From NCBI GenBank assembly GCA_964503315.1, contig CAZCZL010000005.1, positions 124,001-188,000 of the forward strand: a stretch of 64,000 nt of DNA, written 5' to 3'. This stretch comes from FEB-12 sp964503315 (GTDB taxonomy: Bacteria; Zixibacteria; MSB-5A5; GN15; FEB-12). The notes beneath the pieces were generated by a model. That model was not told the origin of the DNA. It made no database searches and saw only the letters and a list, made by a program, of their open reading frames with translations. The stretch's first letter is position 1, and every line of letters begins with the position of its first letter. Positions 40,913-50,165 of this stretch are shown here, piece after piece. The translations under genes were made by a program, and so were the position numbers.

Positions 40913-43447
40913 TTACTTCTTTTCCACGATCATTTTTTTGAGCAGTTCGATCTCGGCCTTCAGTGTGGAGAGTTCTTCGACCTGCTTTTTCAGTTCGGTA
41001 TTCTCCTTCTTGAGTTGCTTGATAGCGGCGAGGGCGATGCCGGACGGATCAATAGTCGAGATTGACTTGCCATCGGATCCGACACCGAATGTCGCCTGGA
41101 AATCCTGGGCGGTCGGGCCGATATGCTTCACTTCATCGGATTCGGTTTTGTAGTTCCACTCAGAGATAGGGAGTTGTTCGATCTTTTCGAGGAGATCGAC
41201 GCCATCGACAGGCTGGAAGTTCTCTTTGAGATTTTCATCAGACGCGTTGGTCCAGACTCCGCCGGCGGTCAGATGTGCGCCAGAGGAGTGTTCGAACGGG
41301 TTTGTCGGCGAGAGTACCCCAATGCCAAAGCGTTGTGATACAAAGCCAACGCCGTCGCCACCAAAGTCGACTTCAATATTGCCGCCACTTTCGATGGCCA
41401 TGCGACCTTTAATGGTTCCGTCCCACCCTTTAATACGGATCTTGATCTCACCGTCGGCATGAGCAACTGTCATACCAGCGTCGGAATCATCGCAATCCTG
41501 CGTGACTGATCTATCCACAAGACCGTCGCCATCGAGATCGGCGGAGTGAACGGTCACAGCCCTCAAGGTGTCGGTGGTGCTGGAAATGACGCGATTCTTG
41601 TCCGCGCCTGTCCCTTTGGTTTTGATTGCTACACCGCAGGTACCAGGTGTGGCAAAGGCCTCAATGTCTCCTTCCGGGACGCCATCATCATCCGAATCGG
41701 TGTACCAGCGTCCAGTGGCGGCGTAAGATGCCGCGGCAGCGCCTCCACCACCACCGCCGGCAAGCGAGGAAACTGAACTGGAGGCGTGAGCCTCAAAGAT
41801 GCCGTCGCCGTCGTCGTCGAGATCTAGATAATCGACCGCTGAGCTGTCGTTGGCTGAACTGCCGGCGACGCGGTCTTTGTCTGCGCCAGTTCCTTTGGTC
41901 TTTATGGCCACACTGGACGTACCTGGCACGACTGAAGACACGATCTCACCTTCAGCATCGCCGTCATCGTCAATATCACAGCGTGCGGATAGAACCGCTC
42001 CACCGGGAAGCGCTCCACCGATGAGGGATGCACCAGAGCCAACGAGCACCGAAGCTTCAGAGATGCCGTCACCATCGGAATCTGTGGTCATAGAAAGTCC
42101 TACGCCGGTGGAATCGACAGCCAGCTCGCCATCATTGATCGCGACCGGAGATTGATAGCGCAGATTGTTGGAGCACTTGGTGCGATTGGCTTTCTCTTTG
42201 GCCTTCATCAGCGCAGGCATAAGGAACGAGCTTTGGAATTCAAAGGTTTGTTCGGTGACCACAGAGTCCGGAGTTGTTGTCGTGATAACGCGATTATTGT
42301 CCGCACCGGTGCCTTTGGTCTTAATAGCCACACTGCAGGTTCCGGGCATGACGATCGACTCGATCTCATCTTCAGGGACGCCGTCACCGTCGTCGTCGTA
42401 GGTAAGATAGCTGATCGCATCGGTGTCGTCGCAATCTGTGCCGCCACCGAGACGCTGGGCGCCGGTTCCTTTTGTCTTGATCGCCAGGCTGGATGTAGTT
42501 GGAGTTATGTGCAGGGCAGCCTCGCGGTCGATAACGCCATCATTGTCGTCGTCACAATCGGCATAGATCCTGGAATCGGTATCATCGCAGTCGCCGCCAG
42601 CACGAATGCGCTGGGCACTGGTCCCTTTGGTTTTGATGGCAAGACTGGCGCTTGATGGGCGTACCGAGGAGGCGACGACCACATCCGGAATGCCATCACC
42701 ATCCAGATCGGTAGAGAGCATTTGATTAGCGGAGTCGGTGCTGGCTCCCTGGGTAACGCTGCTGCGCTGGAGGGCATCTGAGTCGTCATATAGTTTCATC
42801 TCGATACGGTCGACCCGAACCTCGAGATCGGCAGCTAGCTCCGGTGAACCGTCGCCATCCAAATCACCACCGGTGACGTGATGAACGCCGTCAGTTCTAG
42901 CGCTGTCGGTGATGAAGAAATCATCGTGGCCGTCGCCATCGGAGTCTGCTCCCAAACGGGCGTAAGAGGCCGCGGCTGCGCCGCCTCCACCACCGCCGAG
43001 GCCGGAGACCGAACTTACCGCCGCGCTGACGATGGCACCGCCGGGGACGACTTGCTGACCATGCAGGCTCGAGGAGGTGACTGAGGACGGCACGCTCCGC
43101 AGTCTGGTGCGCGGAGTCATTGCCGGTTGGCCGGCCAGCTGGGTCTCCAGCCAGAGCGTGCGGCCGTCGAACAGCTCTGCGATGGTGCTGCTCCCACACC
43201 CAATACAAGTTGAGTACAACCCGCTGCTGGTGGTGATCACCACCATTTCGCTGTGCAGCATGGTGCCGCCGGTCGAGTCGGACCAGAGCGAGATGATCAG
43301 GTCTCGATTGCCGTTCGGTACGGGGACGTTCGAGGCATCGGTCAGACGACCCTGGAACGCGATCGAGTCGGCGATAACGCCGGCCTGCAGAGCGGCGCCT
43401 GTCAGTAGCGTGAGCAGACAGGTCATGAATGAGATTCGTTTCAGCAT
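40913..43447 (-). CDS. Secreted tail-fibre-like protein with C-terminal S74 autoprocessing domain (paralogue 2)
   Basis: An 844-residue exported protein; the ATG at 43447 follows AGGA, 66 bases after the stop of paralogue 1. The signal peptide is MTCLLTLLTGAALQA. The N-terminal domain (SIAFQGRLTDASNVPVPNG; STCIGCGSS) is close to that of paralogue 1. The centre has five KTKG-type units (for example AIKTKGTGADNNRV) alternating with DxDGDG calcium loops, two Gly-rich runs (GGGGGGAAAASYA), and the peptide MKAKEKANRTKCSNNL. The S74 domain with SDENLKENFQ, VKHIGPTAQDF and a Lys/Glu-rich coiled coil closes the protein. Its role is presumably a surface fibre or adhesin. Confidence 0.88.
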   Translation of the reverse strand: MLKRISFMTCLLTLLTGAALQAGVIADSIAFQGRLTDASNVPVPNGNRDLIISLWSDSTGGTMLHSEMVVITTSSGLYSTCIGCGSSTIAELFDGRTLWLETQLAGQPAMTPRTRLRSVPSSVTSSSLHGQQVVPGGAIVSAAVSSVSGLGGGGGGAAAASYARLGADSDGDGHDDFFITDSARTDGVHHVTGGDLDGDGSPELAADLEVRVDRIEMKLYDDSDALQRSSVTQGASTDSANQMLSTDLDGDGIPDVVVASSVRPSSASLAIKTKGTSAQRIRAGGDCDDTDSRIYADCDDDNDGVIDREAALHITPTTSSLAIKTKGTGAQRLGGGTDCDDTDAISYLTYDDDGDGVPEDEIESIVMPGTCSVAIKTKGTGADNNRVITTTTPDSVVTEQTFEFQSSFLMPALMKAKEKANRTKCSNNLRYQSPVAINDGELAVDSTGVGLSMTTDSDGDGISEASVLVGSGASLIGGALPGGAVLSARCDIDDDGDAEGEIVSSVVPGTSSVAIKTKGTGADKDRVAGSSANDSSAVDYLDLDDDGDGIFEAHASSSVSSLAGGGGGGAAAASYAATGRWYTDSDDDGVPEGDIEAFATPGTCGVAIKTKGTGADKNRVISSTTDTLRAVTVHSADLDGDGLVDRSVTQDCDDSDAGMTVAHADGEIKIRIKGWDGTIKGRMAIESGGNIEVDFGGDGVGFVSQRFGIGVLSPTNPFEHSSGAHLTAGGVWTNASDENLKENFQPVDGVDLLEKIEQLPISEWNYKTESDEVKHIGPTAQDFQATFGVGSDGKSISTIDPSGIALAAIKQLKKENTELKKQVEELSTLKAEIELLKKMIVEKK
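42161..42208 (-). repeat. Pilin-like 16-residue motif shared with paralogue 1
   Basis: Encodes MKAKEKANRTKCSNNL within paralogue 2. The same 16 residues occur in paralogue 1 (44042-44089). The two DNA copies differ mainly at third codon positions, which points to selection on the peptide. The motif resembles the segment after the N-terminal helix in DUF1559/type II pseudopilin-like proteins (consensus near ARxKAxxxxCxNNLKQ). Confidence 0.8.
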
Positions 43448-43513
43448 AGTGATCCTGTTTTCTAAAGAGTTGAAAGTTGATCGACTAATCGCAGAGCTGA
43501 TCATACCGCAGGA

Positions 43514-45535
43514 TCATCTGGTTTTTGCCAGATCCTGCACCATTTGTCTTAAATCATCCAGTTCTTTACGAAGCGTCTGATTTTCTTTCTCCAGACGCTG
43601 GTTCTTCTTGCTCAGTTCCTTTATTGCCGCCAGCGCAATGCCGGACGGATCAATGGTCGAGATCGATTTGCCATCGGAGCCGACGCCGAAAGTCCTTTTG
43701 AAATCCTGCGCGGTGGGGCCGATATGCTTGATTTCGTCAGATTCGGTCCTGTAGTTCCACTCGGAGATGGTGAGCTGGTCGATCTTCTCGAGGAGGTCGG
43801 CGCCGTCGACCGGCTGGAAGTTCTCTTTGAGGTTCTGATCCGACGCATTTGTCCAGACGCCGCCGGGAGTAAGATGCGCGCCGGAAGAATGCTCAATAGG
43901 GTTCACAAGCGGATCGGTGCTCGCCTGAATGGTCACGGACTTGATGGCGCCGCTGAAGTCATCAGCCCGCCAGAAGGTACTGGCGCCCATTGTGTCGCAT
44001 GCAACTTCGGTTTCGGTAGCCGCACGCATTCCCAATTGCTTGAGATTATTGGAGCACTTAGTGCGGTTCGCCTTTTCTTTCGCTTTCATCAGTACCGTAG
44101 GGGCCGAACTGTTGGGATAGCTGTACGTAACTTCACGGGTGGTCGAATCCGGAGTACATGCCTCGATAATCGCCACGTCCAAGAGAGCGTCACCGTCCAG
44201 ATCCAGCGAACTGGTGGCGGAAGTTGCGAAGTCTTCAACACTTACATCAACCACACTTCGGTTGGCATGGTTTATAGTCACGGCTCCTTTGATTACGCCG
44301 GTGTGTTTCGTCCGCATCGATATGCTGGCGCTGTCGGCGGCAAGTAGAACAGTGGCGGTCGAATCGTCGGTTGAACCGATCACTCGATTCGCATCTGCCT
44401 TTGTTCCCTTGGTCTTGATCGCGACATTGGAAGAAACGGGCGTCAGCGTCTGCGAGATTTCCTGCTCCGGCACACCATCACCATCGTCATCATAGTCGCT
44501 GCGGTGCACGGCACTGGAAAAGCCGTTGGTTTCAGCGGTGATAGACATCGAGCGGTTTCCGTCAGCCGCCGTTCCCTTGGTTTTGATGGCGACGCTGCTG
44601 CTCAGAGGAAGAGTCTTGATGAAGGCTTCACTTTCGGGTACGTTGTCGCCATCGGAGTCATGATCCGTAGTGATAATGCCTCTAGTACTGTCAACACCCA
44701 CCATGCTGCGGACGACTTCATTTCCTTCCCGATCGAGGTAGATGATCGAGCCGGACTTACGCTTCACGCTCGACGACATGCTCGTTTCCGGCACACCGTC
44801 GCCGTCCAGATCGTGCGACATACGCTGGGTCGCCGAATCCGCATCAACAAGTGCATTGATGCCTGACTCGGGGCCATCGGGTTCGGGTGCTTTCCAGCGC
44901 GTCATTAACTCAATTCGTCCAATGCTTACGCGGATGTTTTGACTGGCGTCAACTACACCATCGCTATTGGTATCATGCCCGATCAGGCTGCTGGCGCTTT
45001 CTCCGTCAACACTGTCCGTCACGATGAAATCATCGTGTCCATCGCCGTCGCTGTCATGATCAAGAAGCAAAAAACCATGAGGATTCCCCGAGGTTGGCTT
45101 ATTGGCGATGATCCCCTTGCCTCGTGCGACACCATTGGTCCATTCGCCGTGCACGGAGCTGGATGAAAGTGCATACGGAACGCTGCGCAGCTTGGTGCGA
45201 GGGGTCATAGGTGCTTGACCGACCAATTGGGTCTGGAGATAGAGAGTCTGGCCGTCGAAGATGTCGGGAAACGCACTACTGCCACACCCGATGCAGGTGG
45301 AATAGAGACCCTTGCTCGTGGTTATGACCGCGATCTCGTTATGCAGCATGGTCCCACCGATGGAGTCGGTCCAGATCGAAATGATCAGCTCTCGCGAGCC
45401 GTCAGGAACGGGGGTGTCGGATGCATCGGTGAGACGCCCCTGGAACGCGATCGAGTCGACAACCGGGCCGGCAAGAATCGGTGAGGCGGATGCAGCCACG
45501 CAAACAAGTGTCAGAAGAAACAGGAAGCGGCGCAT
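43514..45535 (-). CDS. Secreted tail-fibre-like protein with C-terminal S74 autoprocessing domain (paralogue 1)
   Basis: A 673-residue exported protein and first gene of the array. AGGAGTG precedes the ATG, and a good promoter lies about 90 bases upstream. The signal peptide is FLLTLVCVAASASPILA. The N-terminal domain (SIAFQGRLTDASDTPVPDG; RTKLRSVPYALSSSSVHG) is followed by repeats with DSDGDGHDDF-type loops and two AIKTKGT units. The pilin-like MKAKEKANRTKCSNNL then KQLG lies near residue 483. The S74 domain has SDQNLKENFQ, IKHIGPTAQDF and a C-terminal coiled coil (KKNQRLEKENQTLRKELDDL). Low-complexity repeats and conserved ends suggest that the central region is variable between family members. 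Confidence 0.88.
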   Translation of the reverse strand: MRRFLFLLTLVCVAASASPILAGPVVDSIAFQGRLTDASDTPVPDGSRELIISIWTDSIGGTMLHNEIAVITTSKGLYSTCIGCGSSAFPDIFDGQTLYLQTQLVGQAPMTPRTKLRSVPYALSSSSVHGEWTNGVARGKGIIANKPTSGNPHGFLLLDHDSDGDGHDDFIVTDSVDGESASSLIGHDTNSDGVVDASQNIRVSIGRIELMTRWKAPEPDGPESGINALVDADSATQRMSHDLDGDGVPETSMSSSVKRKSGSIIYLDREGNEVVRSMVGVDSTRGIITTDHDSDGDNVPESEAFIKTLPLSSSVAIKTKGTAADGNRSMSITAETNGFSSAVHRSDYDDDGDGVPEQEISQTLTPVSSNVAIKTKGTKADANRVIGSTDDSTATVLLAADSASISMRTKHTGVIKGAVTINHANRSVVDVSVEDFATSATSSLDLDGDALLDVAIIEACTPDSTTREVTYSYPNSSAPTVLMKAKEKANRTKCSNNLKQLGMRAATETEVACDTMGASTFWRADDFSGAIKSVTIQASTDPLVNPIEHSSGAHLTPGGVWTNASDQNLKENFQPVDGADLLEKIDQLTISEWNYRTESDEIKHIGPTAQDFKRTFGVGSDGKSISTIDPSGIALAAIKELSKKNQRLEKENQTLRKELDDLRQMVQDLAKTR
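44042..44089 (-). repeat. Pilin-like 16-residue motif shared with paralogue 2
   Basis: Encodes MKAKEKANRTKCSNNL within paralogue 1, here followed by KQLGMRA, an even closer match to the pseudopilin-type consensus than the copy in paralogue 2. Confidence 0.8.
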
Positions 45536-45627
45536 GGAGCACTCCTAAACAGTTTTGCATTACGATGTGTGAGTATACATGTTTGTGAGATATCGCGGGG
45601 GCGGGTGGCCCCTCACGCAACGCTAAT

Positions 45628-45655
45628 AATATACATGTTGGCTCCATGTTGTCAA
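45628..45655 (-). promoter_or_regulatory. Sigma70-type promoter of the S74 paralogue array
   Basis: On the minus strand: TTGACA (complement of 45650-45655), 16-base spacer, TATATT (complement of 45628-45633). The leader to the ATG at 45535 would be about 85 bases. The same hexamers and spacing precede the cytolysin-like gene. Confidence 0.7.
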
Positions 45656-45829
45656 TGTAAATGCGGCGGGCCAACGTCCTCCGACGCCCGGCGCGAACGG
45701 GTTGGGGCGGATCAACTCACACGCCGCCTATACCGGAGACGCTGCTGCCGGTATGAGATATGGATTTGATAACCTTCATTTGAGGCGCTAAGTTGGTGAA
45801 GATAATAGAAGAGAAAGGCGGAGTGCCCC

Positions 45830-46339
45830 ATGTCTTCACGAATCGTCTCAGTTCTGAGCGGACTGCTTTGTCTCTTAGCTTTCGGAGGATGTACCCCGAT
45901 GCGACAGGAAATCAATCCCGCGACCGAAAAGGCCGGCATTGAGCAGGTGATCAAGAACTCAATTCTCTGGGCGGCGACCAAAGATACCCAGATGCTCTAC
46001 CAGTGTTTTCTACAGGACACAACGCTGTTCTGGTTCAGCCCGGACAATGCAGGGACGGTAGACGGGTTTGCCTCGTTCCAGAAACAGGTTGAGGAAGTAT
46101 TCCTGAACTCCGCCTTTAGGGCGGTCAGGGCTGAATTCAAGGACCTCAGGATCTCGCTGTCGCGAGGCGGTGAGTGCGCCTGGTGGTCATGCTACCTCGA
46201 CGACTTCAACGAGTGGAATGGCCGCCCGGCTAACTGGGAGAATGTGCGGTGGACCGGAGTGCTGGAGAAGATCGACGGCTCCTGGAAGATCGTGCAAATG
46301 CATTTCTCACATGCCAGTGAAGATTTCGCGCAACGCTAG
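45830..46339 (+). CDS. NTF2-like (SnoaL-type) lipoprotein
   Basis: A 169-residue lipoprotein. The signal ends in AFGGC with Cys at residue 21. The rest follows the cone-shaped NTF2-like fold: an N-terminal helix (GIEQVIKNSILWAATKDTQM), then FLQDTTLFWFSPDNAGTVDG, and the last strands VRWTGVLEKIDGSWKIVQMHFSHA. This ending is typical of SnoaL_3-type domains. Members bind small molecules or serve as inert scaffolds; no catalytic residues can be assigned. GGCGGAG precedes the ATG. It is convergent with the outer-membrane protein gene that follows, 20 bases between stops. Confidence 0.85.
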   Translation: MSSRIVSVLSGLLCLLAFGGCTPMRQEINPATEKAGIEQVIKNSILWAATKDTQMLYQCFLQDTTLFWFSPDNAGTVDGFASFQKQVEEVFLNSAFRAVRAEFKDLRISLSRGGECAWWSCYLDDFNEWNGRPANWENVRWTGVLEKIDGSWKIVQMHFSHASEDFAQR

Positions 46340-46359
46340 TCGGTTTGATCGTCGTGATC

Positions 46360-48063
46360 TCAGAATGAGCGGGTGACGGTCAGTCGGGCGGCTGTTTCGT
46401 CAAAATGAGTTTCAGCAGGACCGCCGCGGAAGTTGGTCATTTCAATTTCGCCGTTCAACTGCAGCGTCTGGGTCAGTCTGTACGTTGTGTGAATGGCTGA
46501 GCGGATGGAGGTATTCGGATCCTGAACGGCGATGACCATCGAAGGGGATAGTTGGAGATTCTTCGCGAGTTCCGGTAAGCGAAGTCCCAGGCTGTAAGTC
46601 TGGGTGAGGCGGGCACCACTGCCGGCTGCTTCGGTGTTCACAATCCCCGCTGCCGTGATGATATCAAACCCACCGGTCGGAGCTACTGTCGTGGCCAACG
46701 AAACAGTATGCGACGTGAGCCGACTGGTTTGGCGACCTGGAGTGGGGTCATCCGAATGCTGATAGGTGTAGTCCAGAGATATCACTTTGACGCCGCGTTG
46801 ACGCGAGAAGGCTATGGTTTGGCCAGTCCGCATCATAAGGGAGCGATAATCCACTTTTGAGGTAATCACCGCCGCGTCGTTCTCCATGCCAACCAGCGTG
46901 ACAGCGGCATTCGCGTTCCAGGATCGCGCCAGCCGATATGTAAGAACACTACTGAATCGCGTGCGGGTGGTCGTAGCGACTTTCTGGTCGATCAGGTTGT
47001 CCGTCTGATGGGAACCGTCGAGTTTTACCATGCCTCGGGAGTGGCGGAACTGAACGCCGCCGGTAATTGTGCTTCGGTCGGGGAGTAACGAGGCGACGCC
47101 AAGCGATACATATCCGGGGCCGATGTACTGATATCCTGCGATGAAGGCGACCTTCTTGAGGTCGAGCCGCAGGTCGGTGGTATACGCGTAGTCCGCGCTG
47201 CTGCTGACCCTCGGGGTGAAGATATCAGCGAGAAAGGTCGGGATATCATCGGAATCCACACGGTCGGCACGTCGATCGCGAGTGATCGCGCTGCCGCTGA
47301 ATTCGTTGTTCCAGGTCAGGCGTCGCTTGAATGCCCGCACAGTCGAATGCGCGGAGATGACCAGGTTCTCCTGTGGCGTAATGGTCACCGGATCCTGTGT
47401 GGAGTCGATCCCGACCACGGCGGTGTCTATAGTCGAGTCCTCGACCAGCGGCGCGATAGAACTGAGCCGATCGCGAGCGGTGATGAAAGAGAGGTCGAAG
47501 GATGATCCCTGCGAACTGCCGATGCCGACTTTGCCACCGGTGATCGAACGCTCGAAACTTCGTCGATCAGTATCAGTGTCGACCGAACGATTGGTCACCC
47601 CGGAGAGGAGCCCAAGACGGAACCCCTTCGGTTGTATCTGAAAGGAACCACCGCGGACCCGTATCCCGCTGAGGGTCAGAGGTGTGTATTCTTCGGAGAA
47701 ATCTCCGAAGTGAGCTTCGCCCCAGCGCCATTTCGGATTTAAATCGAGCTGGTTGATATTCTGGCGGGCAGAGTTTCCCTCGGTCGAGAGGATCAGGTTG
47801 AGATTCGCGCTGATCGACTCCCACGCGGTGAGAGTAGAGCGCAGGAAGAGCCGTCCGGTGCTGGAGGGGCGGTTGTCGGCGCGTCCCGACATATTATAGA
47901 GTTCGCCGAACGCGCCAAGCTCGCCAGTAAACTTTAGAGCAGAATTTCCGGCGGATGGCTGTGTCTGCTTGGCGTACTCTTCATCCTGGCAGTAAGGATG
48001 TTCCGCCCAGAGCGCAACACAAAGCGCGATAGTAGCACAGAGTATCCAGCGAGTCTGTTTCAT
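46360..48063 (-). CDS. Outer-membrane beta-barrel protein of the giant-protein operon
   Basis: A 567-residue exported protein with a signal peptide (TIALCVALWAEHPYC). The mature N-terminus GELGAFGELYNMSGR and the segment PSSTGRLFLRSTLTAWESIS are followed by LNLNLILSTEGNSARQNINQ-like and GEAHFGDFSEEYTPLTLSG motifs. I recall these from outer-membrane proteins of Ignavibacteria and relatives encoded beside TANFOR-type giant proteins. The remainder is a long barrel ending in ARLTVTRSF. It begins 27 bases after the FN3 gene stop and is third in the operon. An obvious hypothesis is that it secretes or anchors the 1903-residue protein, but nothing direct proves this. Confidence 0.8.
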   Translation of the reverse strand: MKQTRWILCATIALCVALWAEHPYCQDEEYAKQTQPSAGNSALKFTGELGAFGELYNMSGRADNRPSSTGRLFLRSTLTAWESISANLNLILSTEGNSARQNINQLDLNPKWRWGEAHFGDFSEEYTPLTLSGIRVRGGSFQIQPKGFRLGLLSGVTNRSVDTDTDRRSFERSITGGKVGIGSSQGSSFDLSFITARDRLSSIAPLVEDSTIDTAVVGIDSTQDPVTITPQENLVISAHSTVRAFKRRLTWNNEFSGSAITRDRRADRVDSDDIPTFLADIFTPRVSSSADYAYTTDLRLDLKKVAFIAGYQYIGPGYVSLGVASLLPDRSTITGGVQFRHSRGMVKLDGSHQTDNLIDQKVATTTRTRFSSVLTYRLARSWNANAAVTLVGMENDAAVITSKVDYRSLMMRTGQTIAFSRQRGVKVISLDYTYQHSDDPTPGRQTSRLTSHTVSLATTVAPTGGFDIITAAGIVNTEAAGSGARLTQTYSLGLRLPELAKNLQLSPSMVIAVQDPNTSIRSAIHTTYRLTQTLQLNGEIEMTNFRGGPAETHFDETAARLTVTRSF

Positions 48064-48090
48064 AGGTAAATCCGCGCTAGAAGCAGACTC

Positions 48091-50142
48091 CTAGCGAACG
48101 AAATATTCGACCTCCGTGCTTCGTTCGCTCTCGCGACCCCAAGTATCGACGGAAGCAATGGAATAGTAGTACTTCACACCAGGCTTGGCCGTGGTGTCGG
48201 TAAATCGCGCCGATGCTGTCGGCACCGGCTGCGCGGTCAGGAGAATCGTCTCAGAATCAACCTGGCGACGGTAGACGCGATAGCCGGAGATCTCCTTCAA
48301 TTGAGACTGATCCCAGAGAAGCTGCGGCTGATCGTTGGTCGAAGTGACGCGCAATCCGCCGGGAGCCGGGGCGACTGTCTCGAATGTGCTGAACTCAACG
48401 GTGTGCGACCGGCCACTCTCGGCTCCATCGTGATTTATCGAGGTGATCCGGTATCTACAGCGGGAATTGCGAGAAATGGTTGTGTCCTTAAACTCACTCA
48501 CCAGCCGGGCAAGTGGGTTGGCGGTTAATTTGCTCCAATTCAGACTATCAGTACCATCCGATCGATAGATATTGTATCCAGCGACCATGTTGTCGTCTGG
48601 CGAGCGCCAGAAAAGCCGCGCGGCGCCATTGTCGTAGTATCCCCAGAAAGCAAGAACCGGTTCAGGTTTTTCAGAACCAGAAGGAGAGATCGCGATCGGC
48701 ACCGAGAACTGACTGGTGATGCCGGTGTGATTGACCGCCTGCAGGAGATACCAGTACTCTCCACGAGGGGAGAGGTATTGCGAAGTGTCCACGTAAGTCA
48801 CCGTATCGGGCAGAATGAGCGGTGATATCTGTGTCAGTTCGCCGCCATAGGAATCGGCACGGAAAACATAGTAGCCCTGAAGATCGGACTCTTCGTTTCG
48901 TCGCCAAGTGATCCTGACGCCGTTGTCGGCACGGGCAACGCGAACTTCCTGCGGGGGGAGTGGCACCACATAGTTCTCATAGAGCGAGAGCGCACGGGCC
49001 GACTGTGGTGATTCATTGCCGGATCGATCCACCGCCGAGACGCGATAGAAAACGCGATCTGATGCCGTCGCCGATTTGTCCACATACCAGCCTGTGTCGT
49101 AGGGAAGCAGCGCTTCTGTGATTTTCTGGTAATTGCTGTCCGGGTCGAGACTGCGGTAAATGAAATAACCGCCGATATTCGAGTCATCAACTTTATCCCA
49201 CGTGATCGTAATGCCCATTTCGTGCGGGTCGGCGAATACGTTTTGCGGAATCGGAGGGGCCTGCAGGTCAGCGATATGAATCGAGACCATCTTATCTCGA
49301 CCGCTTTCGTTGCCGGCGTAATCGCTCGAGACGACCGCGTAGTGGTACGTCCGACCCTGGCTGGCCGTGGAATCGAGATATCGTCCGCGCTGTTCACCAG
49401 TGGCGGAATCTGGAGTCAGGACCAGCGAATAGCGATTGATGCGCAGGAACGAACCTTCGAGATCAGGTGTGCGATAAACATTGTATGCCATACCGCCGGA
49501 GTCTTCCGGATTACCCGCCCAAGTAAGTTCGATGCCGGTGCTGGTGTTGGTCGCTTTGAGATCAAGCGGTCCGGCCAGTTTAAACGGTGGTGTGCCGAAG
49601 ACAGCCTCTACCGCTTCCGACGGCGCCGAATCACGTCCGGAATTGTCGACTTGTGTTGCGCGGTAGGCGTACTTTTTACCCTTCTCGACCGCCCGATCCC
49701 ATCGCAGCAGCCCGAGCGCTTCATAGAAAGTGCGGCTGAATACGCCAAGGATCATGACCGAGGAATCATTGGCTATCAATCTTTGCCAGAGTTCTTCTTT
49801 GCTCGCAAGACCGACAAAGCGCTCGAGACCATCGATCGGCCCACCCGCGAATTGCTCAAACTCCACCAGCGAGCCAACTCGGGAAACCGGGCTCGTGGTG
49901 ATTCGAACAAAGCCGGTGTCTCCGTCCGCTTTGCGATACAAGTGATAACCGATCCATCCACTATTTGAGGATGCGACATCCGGGTGAAGCGATGGGCCTT
50001 GAATCACCAGCAGAATTCCGTCGGGACCTGACATGGGAAACACGCCAAACTCGGCCTCATCCTGGGCGACAAGCGAAGTAGTCAGGATAAGCAGACAGAG
50101 TAGGATACTTGCTGCAGTCGATCTTAGAATCATACAACGCAT
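48091..50142 (-). CDS. Secreted protein with multiple fibronectin type III domains
   Basis: A 683-residue exported protein. I chose ATG 50142 (AAAGGTAG upstream, 23 bases after the giant gene stop) because it starts a good signal peptide (SILLCLLILTTSLVAQ); the frame open to 50292 overlaps the giant gene. Residues 150-683 contain about five FN3 domains, marked by GIELTWAGNPEDSGGMAYNV, GITITWDKVDDSNIGGYFIY, GVRITWRRNEESDLQGYYVF, ARLFWRSPDDNMVAGYNIYR and the final segment before EVEYFVR. Each ends with a YxxxxVDxxGxES-type strand. It is second in the three-gene operon. It probably binds the giant protein or the cell surface. Confidence 0.88.
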   Translation of the reverse strand: MRCMILRSTAASILLCLLILTTSLVAQDEAEFGVFPMSGPDGILLVIQGPSLHPDVASSNSGWIGYHLYRKADGDTGFVRITTSPVSRVGSLVEFEQFAGGPIDGLERFVGLASKEELWQRLIANDSSVMILGVFSRTFYEALGLLRWDRAVEKGKKYAYRATQVDNSGRDSAPSEAVEAVFGTPPFKLAGPLDLKATNTSTGIELTWAGNPEDSGGMAYNVYRTPDLEGSFLRINRYSLVLTPDSATGEQRGRYLDSTASQGRTYHYAVVSSDYAGNESGRDKMVSIHIADLQAPPIPQNVFADPHEMGITITWDKVDDSNIGGYFIYRSLDPDSNYQKITEALLPYDTGWYVDKSATASDRVFYRVSAVDRSGNESPQSARALSLYENYVVPLPPQEVRVARADNGVRITWRRNEESDLQGYYVFRADSYGGELTQISPLILPDTVTYVDTSQYLSPRGEYWYLLQAVNHTGITSQFSVPIAISPSGSEKPEPVLAFWGYYDNGAARLFWRSPDDNMVAGYNIYRSDGTDSLNWSKLTANPLARLVSEFKDTTISRNSRCRYRITSINHDGAESGRSHTVEFSTFETVAPAPGGLRVTSTNDQPQLLWDQSQLKEISGYRVYRRQVDSETILLTAQPVPTASARFTDTTAKPGVKYYYSIASVDTWGRESERSTEVEYFVR

Positions 50143-50165
50143 ATTGCTACCTTTTCTTGTCTCCG

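Noticed and set aside
38244..45535. Possible prophage, because S74 domains occur in phage tail fibres
   Set aside because: Each protein has a Sec signal peptide, and no integrase, capsid, terminase or lysis gene is present.
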